Source of the DNA: Rhizobiales bacterium Y(2018)
GTDB lineage: Bacteria; Pseudomonadota; Alphaproteobacteria; Rhizobiales; Aestuariivirgaceae
Direction of reading: 5' to 3'
Assembly: GCA_005502925.1 (NCBI GenBank)
Contig: SCPD01000001.1
Location: forward strand, 310,001-374,000
DNA length: 64,000 nucleotides
Made by a program: the position numbers and the translations under genes. The notes under the pieces were generated by a model. The model ran no database searches. It was given only the letters and a program-made list of their open reading frames with translations, and was not told the origin of the DNA. Below are positions 27,785-36,390 of this stretch, piece after piece. Numbering within the stretch: the stretch's first letter is position 1; every line of letters starts with the position of its first letter.

Positions 27785-28666
27785 TCAGTTCAGGAGGCCG
27801 GCATGGACCATCGCCGCCTTCACCTGCTTCTTGCAGGCTTCCGACGGCTCGACCAGGGGCAGGCGGATATCGGGCTGGCAATGGCCGAGCAGGCTCACCG
27901 CATATTTGATGGGCGCCGGCGAAGTCTCGACGAACAGCGCGGTATGGAGCGGCATCAGCCGGTCCTGCAATTTGAGCGCGGTCCGATAGTCGCCGGCGAG
28001 CGTCGCATTCTGGAATTCGGCGCAGAGCCGCGGCGCCACATTGGCGGTCACCGAGATGCACCCTACCCCGCCATGGGCGTTGAAACCGAGCGCGGTGCCG
28101 TCCTCGCCCGAAAGCTGGATGAAGTCCTCGCCCGACACCTCACGCTGGCGCGACGGGCGGGTGAGATCGGCGGTCGCATCCTTGGTGCCGATGATATTGG
28201 GATGGTCCTTGGCGAGGCGGGCGAGCGTCTCGACCGAGATACTGGCCACCGTGCGGCCGGGCACATTGTAGACCAGGATGGGAATATCCACCGCCTTGGC
28301 GATGGCGCTGAAATGGGCGTAAATCCCGTCCTGGGTCGGCTTGTTGTAATAGGGGACGACGATCAGCGCCGCGTCCGCCTTGGCCTTCTTGGCATGGAGC
28401 GTATATTCGATCGCCTCGTCGGTATTGTTCGATCCCGTACCGGCGATCACCGGGAGCCGGCCGCCCACGACCTCGACGGTGATCTCGATCACGCGCTTGT
28501 GTTCCTCAGGGCTGACGGTCGGGGATTCACCCGTGGTGCCGACGGGGACCAGCCCGTGACTGCCCTCCTTGATCTGCCAATTCACGAATTTTCGGAACGC
28601 GTCCTCGTCGACGCGGCCGTTCTTCATGGGCGTAATCAGGGCAGGAAAAGATCCCTTGAGCTTCAC
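27785..28666 (-). CDS. dapA: 4-hydroxy-tetrahydrodipicolinate synthase
   Basis: 293 residues from GTG 28666, with GGAG eight bases before it. DapA condenses pyruvate and aspartate semialdehyde, the entry to lysine and diaminopimelate synthesis. The Schiff-base lysine is Lys162 in [10 protein letters not shown], the proton-relay tyrosine is Tyr133 in YNVPGRT, and GTTGES at 43-48 holds the paired threonines. It is divergent from the transglycosylase gene. Confidence 0.97.
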   Translation of the reverse strand: MKLKGSFPALITPMKNGRVDEDAFRKFVNWQIKEGSHGLVPVGTTGESPTVSPEEHKRVIEITVEVVGGRLPVIAGTGSNNTDEAIEYTLHAKKAKADAALIVVPYYNKPTQDGIYAHFSAIAKAVDIPILVYNVPGRTVASISVETLARLAKDHPNIIGTKDATADLTRPSRQREVSGEDFIQLSGEDGTALGFNAHGGVGCISVTANVAPRLCAEFQNATLAGDYRTALKLQDRLMPLHTALFVETSPAPIKYAVSLLGHCQPDIRLPLVEPSEACKKQVKAAMVHAGLLN

Positions 28667-28867
28667 GTGTCTGTCTCCGGTAATAACTTGGCAACCATGC
28701 GCTGGCTAGAGTTGGGAGGTTCCGCGCAGCGTGGGAATGCGGGGCACATTAGACGCTCGCCCGAAGACCGGCAAGCGCAGGAAATAGCCGATTTGCAGGC
28801 CACAGGACGGTCGCAATTGGCTCATAGGGAATTCGCCCGACAGGGCCGACAGGCAGGGACGTATTTG

Positions 28868-30967
28868 ATGATTCGGGGTTTTTCCGCAAGTTTGCTTATT
28901 CTTGCTTTGCTGGGCACGACGGCGATCACCGTCGCCCCGCCGCTCAGCACGCCTGTCCTTGCCGCGCCGCAGGTGAGCCGCGCGGCGGTCAGTGCCGCCG
29001 ACGCCGCCTTCAACGGCAAGTATGGTGATGCCGGCTCTTTCGCCCAGCAATCGGGTGACCCGGCCGCCGCCAAGCTGGTCGAGCTCATCTATCTCCGCAA
29101 CAATTGGAAGGAAGCGGGCTACAGCCGGATCATGGCGTTCCTCAGCGCCGCGCCGCAATGGCCGCTCTCCGAAACCCTGCTGAAACGGGCCGAGCAGAGC
29201 CTCTATGTCAATCGGGCTTCGGCCGAAACGGTCCTGGCGCATTTCGAGAAGCGCAAGCCACTGACCGCCGAGGGCCAGCTCGCTCTGACGCGCGCCCAGC
29301 TCGCCACCGGCAATACGGAGGCCGCGCGGCGCACGTTGCGGCGCGTCTGGCTCAATGAGACACTCGATGCGGCCACCGAAAAGCAGATCACCAGCGAGTT
29401 CGGCTCGCTGATCACCAGCGACGAGCGCAAGGCCCGTATGTGGCGCCTCGTCTACAAGCAGGAAACCAATTCGGCGATCCGTGTCTCGAAGTCGCTGTCG
29501 AGCGACCATCAGGCAGCCGCCAAGGTGGCCCAGGCGCTCATCCGCGGCGTCGCCGGCGCCGAGAAGCAGTATCAGTCGCTGTCGAGCGCCATGAAGCGCG
29601 AGCTCGGCATCCGCTATGCGCTCGCCCGCTACTATCGCAAGGCCAACAAGGAATCGAAGGCCGCGGAAATCCTGCTCAATATCCCGGCCGATCATGCGAC
29701 GATCGGCGATGGCGACGCCTGGTGGGTGGAGCGCCGCCTGGTGGCGCGCATGCTGCTCGATCCGCGCCGCCCGGGCACCGCCAAGACCGCCTATCAGCTC
29801 GCCCGCGCCCATGGCTTCTCCAATGGCGAATTCTTCGGCGAGGGCGAATTCCTCGCCGGCTGGATCGCCTTGCGCTTCCTCAAGGACGAGAACACCGCGC
29901 TCAAGCATTTCGCCAAGCTGCAGGCCGGCGTCAAATCGCGCACCGATCAGGCGCGCGCCTCCTATTGGCTGGGCCGCTCCTATGCCGTCGCCGGCGCCAA
30001 GGACAAGGCCAAAGCCGCCTATCGAGACGCGGCCACGGTGCCAACCGTCTATTACGGCCAGCTCGCCCGCGAGCAGCTCGGCATCGCCACGCAACCGATC
30101 CAGATCACCGGCGGCCAGCCTTCGGCGGCCGCGCAGGGGCGCGTCGATGATGACGAGGTCATGCGCGCCTTCCAGATGGTGGCGCAGACCGGGCGCACCC
30201 GTGAGCTCAACATGTTCATGTGGTCGCTGTCGAGCCGCTTCAAGTCGGCCGACGAGATGAGCGCGGTCGCCCGCAACGTGTCGACGGCCGGCGGTCCCGC
30301 CGCCGCGGTCAGGTTCGCCAAGCTCTCCGGCCAGAAGGGCATCGATATCGACTATTGGGGTTATCCGACCAAGGCGCTGCCCGACTGGCGCCAGATCGGC
30401 CCGCCGGTCGAACGCGCCATGGTCTTCGGCCTGTCGCGCCAGGAAAGTGAATTCGATCCCAAGGCCGGCAGCCATGCCGGCGCGCAGGGCCTGATGCAGC
30501 TGATGCCGGGAACGGCCAAGCTCGTCGCCAAGCAGTATCGCCTCGGCTATTCGGCCGACAAGCTCACCGGCGATCCGGCCTACAACGTGAAGCTCGGCGC
30601 CGCGCATCTGGGCGACCTCATCCAGGAATTCGGCGGTTCCTATGTCCTGACCCTTGCCGCCTACAATGCCGGTCCGCGCCGTTCGCGCGAATGGGTCGAG
30701 GCACATGGCGATCCACGCTCAGGCACCGTCGATCCGATCGACTGGGTCGAGATGATCCCCTTCACCGAAACACGCAACTATGTGCAGAAGGTGATGCAGA
30801 ATGTGCATGTCTATCGCTCGCGCCTGGCGCCGAAGACGATGCATGCGATGACGGCCGACCTCCGCCGCGGCTCGCCCGGCGCGATCACGCTGGCGAATTC
30901 CGCGGAGCCGGGTTCGGGCAACTGTGCGGGCGGCAGCATTGTCGAATTGATCACCGGTTGCGACTGA
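28868..30967 (+). CDS. slt: Soluble lytic murein transglycosylase
   Basis: 699 residues from ATG 28868, with AGGGA before it. A signal peptide (residues 1-35) exports it. Residues 40-510 are a helical superhelix of short repeats as in Slt70, and the catalytic SLT domain follows, with the catalytic glutamate about residue 526 in SRQESEFDPKA, then GAQGLMQLMPGTA and LAAYNAGPRR. It cleaves peptidoglycan to 1,6-anhydromuropeptides. A long open frame on the opposite strand (28,706-30,706) is a GC shadow. Its stop is 3 bases before the hydrolase start. Confidence 0.95.
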   Translation: MIRGFSASLLILALLGTTAITVAPPLSTPVLAAPQVSRAAVSAADAAFNGKYGDAGSFAQQSGDPAAAKLVELIYLRNNWKEAGYSRIMAFLSAAPQWPLSETLLKRAEQSLYVNRASAETVLAHFEKRKPLTAEGQLALTRAQLATGNTEAARRTLRRVWLNETLDAATEKQITSEFGSLITSDERKARMWRLVYKQETNSAIRVSKSLSSDHQAAAKVAQALIRGVAGAEKQYQSLSSAMKRELGIRYALARYYRKANKESKAAEILLNIPADHATIGDGDAWWVERRLVARMLLDPRRPGTAKTAYQLARAHGFSNGEFFGEGEFLAGWIALRFLKDENTALKHFAKLQAGVKSRTDQARASYWLGRSYAVAGAKDKAKAAYRDAATVPTVYYGQLAREQLGIATQPIQITGGQPSAAAQGRVDDDEVMRAFQMVAQTGRTRELNMFMWSLSSRFKSADEMSAVARNVSTAGGPAAAVRFAKLSGQKGIDIDYWGYPTKALPDWRQIGPPVERAMVFGLSRQESEFDPKAGSHAGAQGLMQLMPGTAKLVAKQYRLGYSADKLTGDPAYNVKLGAAHLGDLIQEFGGSYVLTLAAYNAGPRRSREWVEAHGDPRSGTVDPIDWVEMIPFTETRNYVQKVMQNVHVYRSRLAPKTMHAMTADLRRGSPGAITLANSAEPGSGNCAGGSIVELITGCD

Positions 30968-30970
30968 GCC

Positions 30971-31837
30971 ATGGGAGCGCAAGCCTCCCATCGCGATATC
31001 CACTTCACCTCGGCGGATGGGCTCGCTCTTTATGGGCGGGACTATCCGGCGCAAAGCGGCGCCACGCCGCTTCTCTGCCTCACCGGCCTCACCCGCAATG
31101 TCCGTGATTTCGAGCCCTTGGCGCACTGGCTCGGCGGACAGCGGCGCCTCATCACCATGGATTATCGCGGCCGCGGCCGCTCGGCCTATGCGCCTGATCC
31201 CTCGACCTACCGGCCCGATGTCGAGCTCGCCGATGCGCTGCGCCTCCTGGATGAGCTCGAGATCGACCAGGTGAGCGTCGTCGGCACGTCGCGCGGCGGC
31301 ATCATCGCGATGATCATGGCGGCGCAGTATCCGCAACGGCTCAAGGGCGTTCTCCTCAACGATGTCGGTCCCGTCATCGAAAAGGCTTCCCTGCTCCGCA
31401 TAAGGAGCTATCTCGGCAAGGCCCTGTCCTTCGCGACCTGGGACGAAGCCGCCGATGCGCTGAAAAAGAACCATCCGGGCTTCGAGACATTGAGCGCCAC
31501 CGAGTGGCTTGCCTATGCCCGGCGTGTGTTCATCGAGAAAGGCGGACGCATCACCAATGACTATGATCTGCATCTCGCCGATGCCTTTCCCACCGATGAA
31601 CAGATCGAACAGGCCGAGTCGCCCGACCTCTGGCCCCTCTTCGACACTTTGCTGACCTTACCGGTGACGGTGCTCAGAGCTGAGCATTCCGATTTGTTGA
31701 GCGATGCGACGGTCGCGCAGATGAAGAGGCGTCACCCTCTTCTTGCGGCTCACACGATCAAGAATCGCGGCCATGTGCCGTTCCTCGACGAGCCGGATGC
31801 CCAAGCGGCGATCGGGGCCTGGCTTCGAGTCGCATAG
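30971..31837 (+). CDS. Alpha/beta hydrolase
   Basis: 288 residues. The alpha/beta fold has the nucleophile elbow VVGTSRGGI with Ser107, an HG-like oxyanion segment in CLTGLTRNVRDFEPLA, and the catalytic His near the end in NRGHVPFLDEPD. Such proteins hydrolyse esters, lactones or similar bonds; the substrate is unknown. Three bases after slt, so likely co-transcribed. Its stop codon overlaps the left arm of a composite repeat. Confidence 0.9.
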   Translation: MGAQASHRDIHFTSADGLALYGRDYPAQSGATPLLCLTGLTRNVRDFEPLAHWLGGQRRLITMDYRGRGRSAYAPDPSTYRPDVELADALRLLDELEIDQVSVVGTSRGGIIAMIMAAQYPQRLKGVLLNDVGPVIEKASLLRIRSYLGKALSFATWDEAADALKKNHPGFETLSATEWLAYARRVFIEKGGRITNDYDLHLADAFPTDEQIEQAESPDLWPLFDTLLTLPVTVLRAEHSDLLSDATVAQMKRRHPLLAAHTIKNRGHVPFLDEPDAQAAIGAWLRVA

Positions 31838-31948
31838 CGCGGGATGCGAAAAAGTGGATGCCGGTTTTTCGCGAGAATCCCGCGCTACATATAAGGATCG
31901 ATCACGTTTATGAGTTTGGATCGTAACGATCCAAACTCATCGTGATCC
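31836..31948 (+). repeat. Composite two-hairpin repeat element, copy 2
   Basis: Hairpin A: AGCGCGGGAT (31836-31845) with ATCCCGCGCT (31877-31886), inner stem GCGAAAAA / TTTTTCGC, and a 3'-side GAGA bulge. Hairpin B: GGATCGATCACG side with CGTGATCC, and ATGAGTTTGGATCG (31910-31923) with CGATCCAAACTCAT (31927-31940) around TAA. It has the same order and spacing as copy 1 at 5871, and shares the skeleton CTA...ATAT...GG...CGA...TTTAT...GTTTGGAT, while paired arms differ compensatorily. Confidence 0.75.
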
Positions 31949-32327
31949 ATAGCCAGCGTGTTGCCTTGTCAAGGAGCAAAGGCCTTGATGCCAATCGGGC
32001 CGAAGTCCAGTTAAATTGGGCGCGGAGTTTGGAACAAAAGCATATTCGGGAAATGAGTTGGTTGCTCGACCAGCTGGATTAGCTTGAGCGGTAGGAACAG
32101 CGGTTACTCATTTTAGCCCCTGAGACAAACCCGCCAAACACGGCAAAACAGCCTTTGCGGAATTGTTATTTGCCCATGAGGGCGTAGCGTGCCTCCAGTC
32201 AGAAGGGTTATGCCATGAAACCAACGCTGCCCGACCCCAGTTGCAACAGTCTGTAAAATCCTGGAAGGCGTCGAGCAGTCTCACGGTATTCTGGACGCCT
32301 ATGGGCGGCCGGAGCCGTTCAACGTGC
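31949..32327. other. Intergenic region without a supported gene
   Basis: No frame has a start, ribosome-binding site and convincing length. One open stretch on the + strand (about 32,222-32,371, reading VCKILEGVEQSHGILDAYG in part) has coding-like composition but follows a stop and lacks a start, so it may be a relic. It marks the boundary of a lower-density accessory patch. Confidence 0.4.
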
Positions 32328-33386
32328 CTAGGATGAGGGATTGGATTCCGGTGCTGCGGCGGCGCGGGTAAAAATAATTGTCACCCGCGTTCCTTTTTGT
32401 GAGGCCGAATCTACTTCGATGCGAGCTTTCGCATTCTCACGGAGCGATTGGACAATCAGCGCTCCGAGCTTGCCGCGCTCCGGCCATTCCTTACCAGCGG
32501 GAAGTCCGATCCCGTCGTCGGCTATAACCACACGGCACCCGATCTCGTCGGTGAGGCAGTGCAAGATGATAGTGCCGCCGTCGCGCCCTTTGAATGCATG
32601 CTTCAGGGCGTTGGTCAGCAACTCGTTGACAACGAGCCCTGTCGGCATGGCAACGTTCACCGAGACTGGATACGCATCGACCTTTAAATCAAGACGTATA
32701 CCTTCGACGGCGTGAGTAGCCATCACAGTCGAGGCAATTTGGCTAAGATACGTGCCGAGGTCGATTTCCTGACTCTGGCTATCGTCCGACAGGGATTTGT
32801 AGAGCAGCTGCAGAGATTCAATGCGTCCGGCGAGGCGGTCGAACGGCGTAGTATCCAATCTGCCCAGTGCGTTACGAGCTTCAAGGCGGATCAAAGCTGT
32901 TATCATCTGAAGATTATTTTTAACGCGATGTTGAATTTCTCGAAGAAGCGTGTCCTTTTCACGAAGACGCTTTTCAAACTCCTCCCTTGGGGTGTCGTCG
33001 TGGGCGGTTACATCGACCAGCGCGGCAAGCCTGAAGGCCGGCGTACCGTTGTCGTCCACGATTTCGTTGGAATAAGCATCCACCAGTGACGGTCCACCCT
33101 CAGGACGCTCAATGCGGAAAGTACCGACATATTCGCTAGAATTCGCCAGGGCATGCCCGAGTTTCAACTCATGCCCCTCCCCAATTCGCTCTCCCTTAAG
33201 GGCCGACCACGATTTGCCGACAACAGCGGCGCTGCTTTGCCCGGTAAGCTTCTCGAACTCGGGATTGGCATAGATGAGGCGCTCTTCAGCTTTCGTCTCC
33301 GCAACGATGATTGCGATTGGAATTTGGTCAAGAAATCGCCTGAACTGCTCGCTTTCGAGAGCCCCAGCCAAATCAGGCGTTGTCAT
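32328..33386 (-). CDS. PAS domain sensor histidine kinase (HisKA_2 family)
   Basis: 352 residues from ATG 33386, preceded by GAAGAG; an in-frame upstream GTG at 33539 would add 51 residues of poor quality. One PAS domain (about 14-130) lacks the LOV cysteine, so it is not a LOV photoreceptor. The HisKA_2 dimerisation box has His153 in LLREIQHRVKNNLQ, followed by an HATPase domain with N box NELLTNALKHAF and DDGIGLP. There is no membrane segment, so it is cytoplasmic. HisKA_2 kinases in this group often feed the PhyR/EcfG general stress response; no response regulator gene is adjacent. Confidence 0.9.
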   Translation of the reverse strand: MTTPDLAGALESEQFRRFLDQIPIAIIVAETKAEERLIYANPEFEKLTGQSSAAVVGKSWSALKGERIGEGHELKLGHALANSSEYVGTFRIERPEGGPSLVDAYSNEIVDDNGTPAFRLAALVDVTAHDDTPREEFEKRLREKDTLLREIQHRVKNNLQMITALIRLEARNALGRLDTTPFDRLAGRIESLQLLYKSLSDDSQSQEIDLGTYLSQIASTVMATHAVEGIRLDLKVDAYPVSVNVAMPTGLVVNELLTNALKHAFKGRDGGTIILHCLTDEIGCRVVIADDGIGLPAGKEWPERGKLGALIVQSLRENAKARIEVDSASQKGTRVTIIFTRAAAAPESNPSS

Positions 33387-33964
33387 CAACTCTTCGACCT
33401 GGTCGACCTTGTCATTGGTTTCAGGCACGCCGTAGGACCTCCAAACGCATCTGACAGATGCTCCTATGACGACTCTTATCGCTGTTATGAGCCCGGGGAA
33501 AGTCTCCTGAAAACCAAGTACGGTGGCGCCGGCCTGCACTGAGGGTGCAAAGTGCGGCGTGGCGACAAACTGTCAAGCGTAGGACTCCTTGCCTAGAGCC
33601 TCAGCGTCGGGCATGCCGGGACAAATGCAGGCATAGAGCAAAAGGTGGCAACAAGGGTTCACCAATATTTGGTGAAAGCAATTCTCGCCGAATTGACGAG
33701 CAGATCCATTGCGCTCCCCAGATTCAAGATTGGACTGACGGAATATGCCTGCTCATTTGCACTTCCAGCCTATCCGCGAAGTTGGGAATATTGGCGGATC
33801 CTTTCGGGAGTAAGACGGAACCGGATATCCGTTGAGTTCGGCGCCTTTCCGTCAGCAGCGCAGCGATGAATCGCGCACCACCGCTCCTGTGTTGGCGGTG
33901 TTGCGGCACCACTTCCACTCGGAGGATGAAAGCTCCTACCCGGGATGATGCGCCAGAGCTTCAT
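33387..33964. other. Intergenic region with a palindrome and no supported gene
   Basis: Short frames here lack ribosome-binding sites and family features. The clearest structure is a perfect 8-bp inverted repeat, TTCACCAA-TAT-TTGGTGAA, at 33,658-33,676. Base composition is more AT-rich than the core regions. Confidence 0.4.
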
Positions 33965-34177
33965 TCAGCTGTGCGGTGTCCCAGGCGAAATTCCGCCACT
34001 CGATCGGACAATGGGACTAAGCATGAGAGCCAGCGAAAATGCGATCACAACTGGGAGAAGAAAGTCCCGCGCGAAATATATGAAACCCAGAAACAGAATC
34101 AGAAATATTCCGAGCAGTGCAACACGTATCGAACGTAGCCGCTGATCCAATTGCTTCACCAGTTGCTCTTGTGTCAA
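33965..34177 (-). pseudogene. Truncated AI-2E family transporter
   Basis: The frame reads LTQEQLVKQLDQRLRSI, then a hydrophobic segment and YFARDFLLPVVIAFSLAL, MLSPIVR, which matches the N-terminus of AI-2E/PerM-type membrane proteins, normally about 350 residues. After about 58 residues homology ends in SSGGISPGTPHS and a stop. No ATG exists in frame: the best start is TTG 34177, and an ATT just after AGGAGG may be a mutated ATG. Remains of the other 300 residues are not seen downstream. A gene fragment left by deletion or rearrangement. Confidence 0.7.
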
Positions 34178-34753
34178 ATTAGGTTGTCCGTTAATCGCCT
34201 CCTAAGTGAAGTGCCGACAACCGGAGATTCCGGCTCGCCAATAGCGCCGGTGAAGGTCGGTTTAAGACTTGAGAGTAGCGGACGGTCGGGCGGCGATCTG
34301 TTCAAAGTTGCTCATTCAGAATTCAGGCCGCCTAATCAAAAGAAATGGCCCGGATATCGCACCATTTCTCACTTCTGTTGATTAGACGCCCATGCGTCCG
34401 ACAATTCGGCCGGTTCGCCGAAATAGAAACGGTACTGATTACTCTTCTGGCGTCGGCGTTCATGGCGCTTCGAATTATATTTCCACGCTGAGGAGCTTTC
34501 GGCAGAGCGCTGCTTGCGCAGATTGATGCCATCCGGCTGATCTCCGTCCTGTGTGTAGCTGGGTTGCCTTGTGACCGCTGCTTCCGCGGTTTCCGATTCC
34601 CTAAATTCGGCAGCCAGGGAACGTCTTGGTTACATTCCTCTGCGTGATGTAACAACGGTGCCATCGCGACTAATTTCCAGTAAGGAGATTTAATCGCTTG
34701 TTGGTGCATGCTCCGCCCAGCGAGACAAGAAGGACGCGGTTGCTGAACCGACG
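34178..34753. other. Intergenic region, possible gene relic
   Basis: No complete gene is supported. On the - strand an open stretch of about 90 codons (ending with TGA at 34,369) has coding-like content near its end (for example YRFYFGEPAELSDAWAS) but no start codon. An overlapping frame with a start has no recognisable features. Could be a decayed gene. Confidence 0.3.
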
Positions 34754-35179
34754 CTATTTTGCCGGCTCAAGTTGACCACGAATCTCGCCGTCCGGATATT
34801 TCGCCGTGTGGATATTCAGATACCACTTGATAGACTGGATATCGGCAATCTGTTGGTCGGTGACGCTCGCCGAGCCTTCCTCAATCTTTCCTGAAATATC
34901 CACTGCCGGCCCCGCATTCGCGCCGGAATCTGCCGGGCCATGGAAGTGCGCGGCGGCCGCATCGCCAGTCAGCCCCTTATAGGTGATCTTCCAGGACACA
35001 GTCTTGCCTTCAGTATCCAAAGTCACCATGGCATTTCCCTGCCCGCCGCTGTCGTTCGGCGGAACTTCATTCGCGCCGTTGAGATCGGCCTTGAACATCA
35101 TCGTTTCAGCCGATGCGGGAATTCCGATCACCATCACGGCAAGCACGCCAATCGCGGCTAAAGTCGGTGCATACAACAT
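34754..35179 (-). CDS. CHRD domain protein, exported
   Basis: 141 residues from ATG 35179, with a strong GGAGGAATAG ribosome-binding site. A signal peptide (residues 1-24, ending PASAET) is followed by a single CHRD domain: ADLNGANEVPPNDSGGQGNA at its start, AAAHFHGPAD in the middle and YLNIHTAKYPDGEIRGQL at the end. CHRD was first described in chordin; in bacteria it occurs in secreted proteins of unknown role, often stress-induced. Monocistronic. Confidence 0.93.
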   Translation of the reverse strand: MLYAPTLAAIGVLAVMVIGIPASAETMMFKADLNGANEVPPNDSGGQGNAMVTLDTEGKTVSWKITYKGLTGDAAAAHFHGPADSGANAGPAVDISGKIEEGSASVTDQQIADIQSIKWYLNIHTAKYPDGEIRGQLEPAK

Positions 35180-35690
35180 CTCTATTCCTCCTATTCTGTC
35201 TCATCGACAGATAGACCGATAAACCACGCTGGATGATGGAAGGTTCCGGTGCAGCGAAAAGCGACTAGAAAGCCGGGTCAATCATTGAAAATCTCCGCGA
35301 GGGGAAAAATTGATCCAACCGGGTCATTTTTCCGCAGGTCGCGTATATTTGATATCGTGGCATGTTTCCGTAATGCCTCGAAATGTCGCTCTCCGGTCTG
35401 CGCCAGATGCAGGATCCGAGCTGCCATCGCCTGCCGGCGACTTTCATCGAGCCCCTCACGTCCAAGCATGCCGATCAAGCACGGCTGTGAAGAGGGTTAA
35501 ACCCATGGAATCGAACGAGGATACGATCATTGTGGCGGCTCCCTGTCCAACCGGCAGCATCTCCGTTTCGCTGCCGCCAAAGAATGGGTCAACCTTGCAC
35601 GCGGTAGAATCGATCTCTGAGCACTATTGCTCACTTCACGGTCATGTCATCCGGCGCCTCTACCATCTGCCTGGCGACTTTAAACGTGAA
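35180..35690. other. Sparse region between CHRD gene and HHH-domain gene
   Basis: Besides the small candidate at 35,278-35,469, a + strand frame from ATG 35505 (MESNEDTIIVAAPCPTGS) looks partly coding but runs on antisense through the whole next gene, so it is not called. No repeat or RNA is seen. Confidence 0.3.
35278..35469 (-). CDS. Possible small soluble protein
   Basis: 63 residues from ATG 35469, mostly helical and charged (SRRQAMAARILHLAQTGERH, then ALRKHATISNIRDLRKNDP). Composition is protein-like, but the upstream ribosome-binding site is weak and I recognise no family. It may be a short stress-related protein of this lineage or a chance frame. Confidence 0.3.
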   Translation of the reverse strand: MLGREGLDESRRQAMAARILHLAQTGERHFEALRKHATISNIRDLRKNDPVGSIFPLAEIFND

Positions 35691-36245
35691 CTAGTCCTTC
35701 CGCGTCCGCGCGCCCGATTCCGTCTCGCCTGCCTTGTTGCGCATCCCGCCTGTGCCATAGAGCCGGTGGAATTCGTCTTCCTTGCCTTCGGCGAGGAGCC
35801 GCGATTGGTTGATCCATTCCTCGCGCGCGATGCGACCGCCGAATTTCAGATGATCGTCGACCCAGGCGACCTCTTCGGGCGTCCAGGCGGCGATCTGATC
35901 GAAGTGGAAGAAGCCGAGGCTGTGCAGGGTCTTCTCGTTCTTGGGTCCGACACCGCTGATGCGCTGGAGATTGTCGGGTGTGCCGCCGCGTGCCGCGGCC
36001 ATGCCGGTCGGCCGCGCCGGCGCACCGGCCAGGGCCTGAGCCTCGGCCACGGCGGCGGCGGGTTCAGCTTTCACGTCAGATGCTGTCGGCGCGGGCGCCG
36101 TTACGCTGGTGAATTGCGAGGGACCACTGGCGACGGCCGTGGCCGGCTCGCTGGCGAAGAGCCGGCGCAGCAGGCACCCCAATATGCAGCCGACGAAGAA
36201 TGCCAAGAGGATCCAAAGGGCGAGTTCGAGAACGAGATGTGACAT
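35691..36245 (-). CDS. Membrane-anchored helix-hairpin-helix protein
   Basis: 184 residues from ATG 36245; an in-frame start further upstream would overlap the 42-residue gene. An N-terminal membrane helix (about 4-28) is followed by an Ala/Pro/Thr-rich linker (30-95) and a C-terminal module of about 65 residues: NLQRISGVGPKNEKTLHSLG, then AAWTPEEVAWVDDHLKF and RIAREEWINQSRLLAEG. This helix-hairpin-helix module is also found fused to NuoE and L21-like proteins in alphaproteobacteria. Third gene of an operon with the OmpA-like protein. Role unknown. Confidence 0.8.
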   Translation of the reverse strand: MSHLVLELALWILLAFFVGCILGCLLRRLFASEPATAVASGPSQFTSVTAPAPTASDVKAEPAAAVAEAQALAGAPARPTGMAAARGGTPDNLQRISGVGPKNEKTLHSLGFFHFDQIAAWTPEEVAWVDDHLKFGGRIAREEWINQSRLLAEGKEDEFHRLYGTGGMRNKAGETESGARTRKD

Positions 36246-36247
36246 GA

Positions 36248-36376
36248 TCAGCTTCTCTCTTCGCGCGAGCAGCTGATCCAGCCGACGATGAGTCCGAGGC
36301 CCAGCGCCACCAGCAGCCAGACCCAATTTTCCTTCGCCAGGAACATCGTGTCGTTAAAATTCCAGAAATCCACCAT
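36248..36376 (-). CDS. 42-residue membrane protein between OmpA-like and HHH genes
   Basis: ATG 36376 is preceded by GGAAGGGG and opens a frame of 42 codons to TGA 36248: MVDFWNFNDTMFLAKENW at the start, then one membrane helix (about residues 18-37) and a charged tail with Cys, Ser, Arg and Glu. The gap to the OmpA-like gene is 14 bases and to the HHH gene 2 bases, exactly the spacing of an operon. Too short for standard gene calls and so easily missed. Its position suggests a partner of the envelope proteins on either side. Confidence 0.75.
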   Translation of the reverse strand: MVDFWNFNDTMFLAKENWVWLLVALGLGLIVGWISCSREERS

Positions 36377-36390
36377 TTGGCGGCCCCTTC

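Noticed and set aside
28706-30706. 666-codon open frame on the minus strand
   Set aside because: It is fully antisense to the lytic transglycosylase gene, whose domains and catalytic residues are clear. Long shadows are expected at this GC content.
32222-32371. Open stretch of about 49 codons with coding-like composition
   Set aside because: It follows a stop codon, has no start codon and matches no family I know; kept only as a possible relic.
34332-34709. 125-codon minus-strand frame
   Set aside because: No ribosome-binding site or family features; an overlapping startless frame looks more protein-like, so neither is called.
35215-35250. EcfG-type stress promoter (GGAAC-N17-GGTT) upstream of the CHRD gene
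   Set aside because: The -10 element has a mismatch to CGTT and the spacing is at the limit; one such near match in 60 kb is expected by chance.
35505-35693. Frame beginning MESNEDTIIVAAPCPTGS
   Set aside because: The first 60 codons look acceptable, but the frame runs antisense through the entire HHH-domain gene, and no homologue is recognised.
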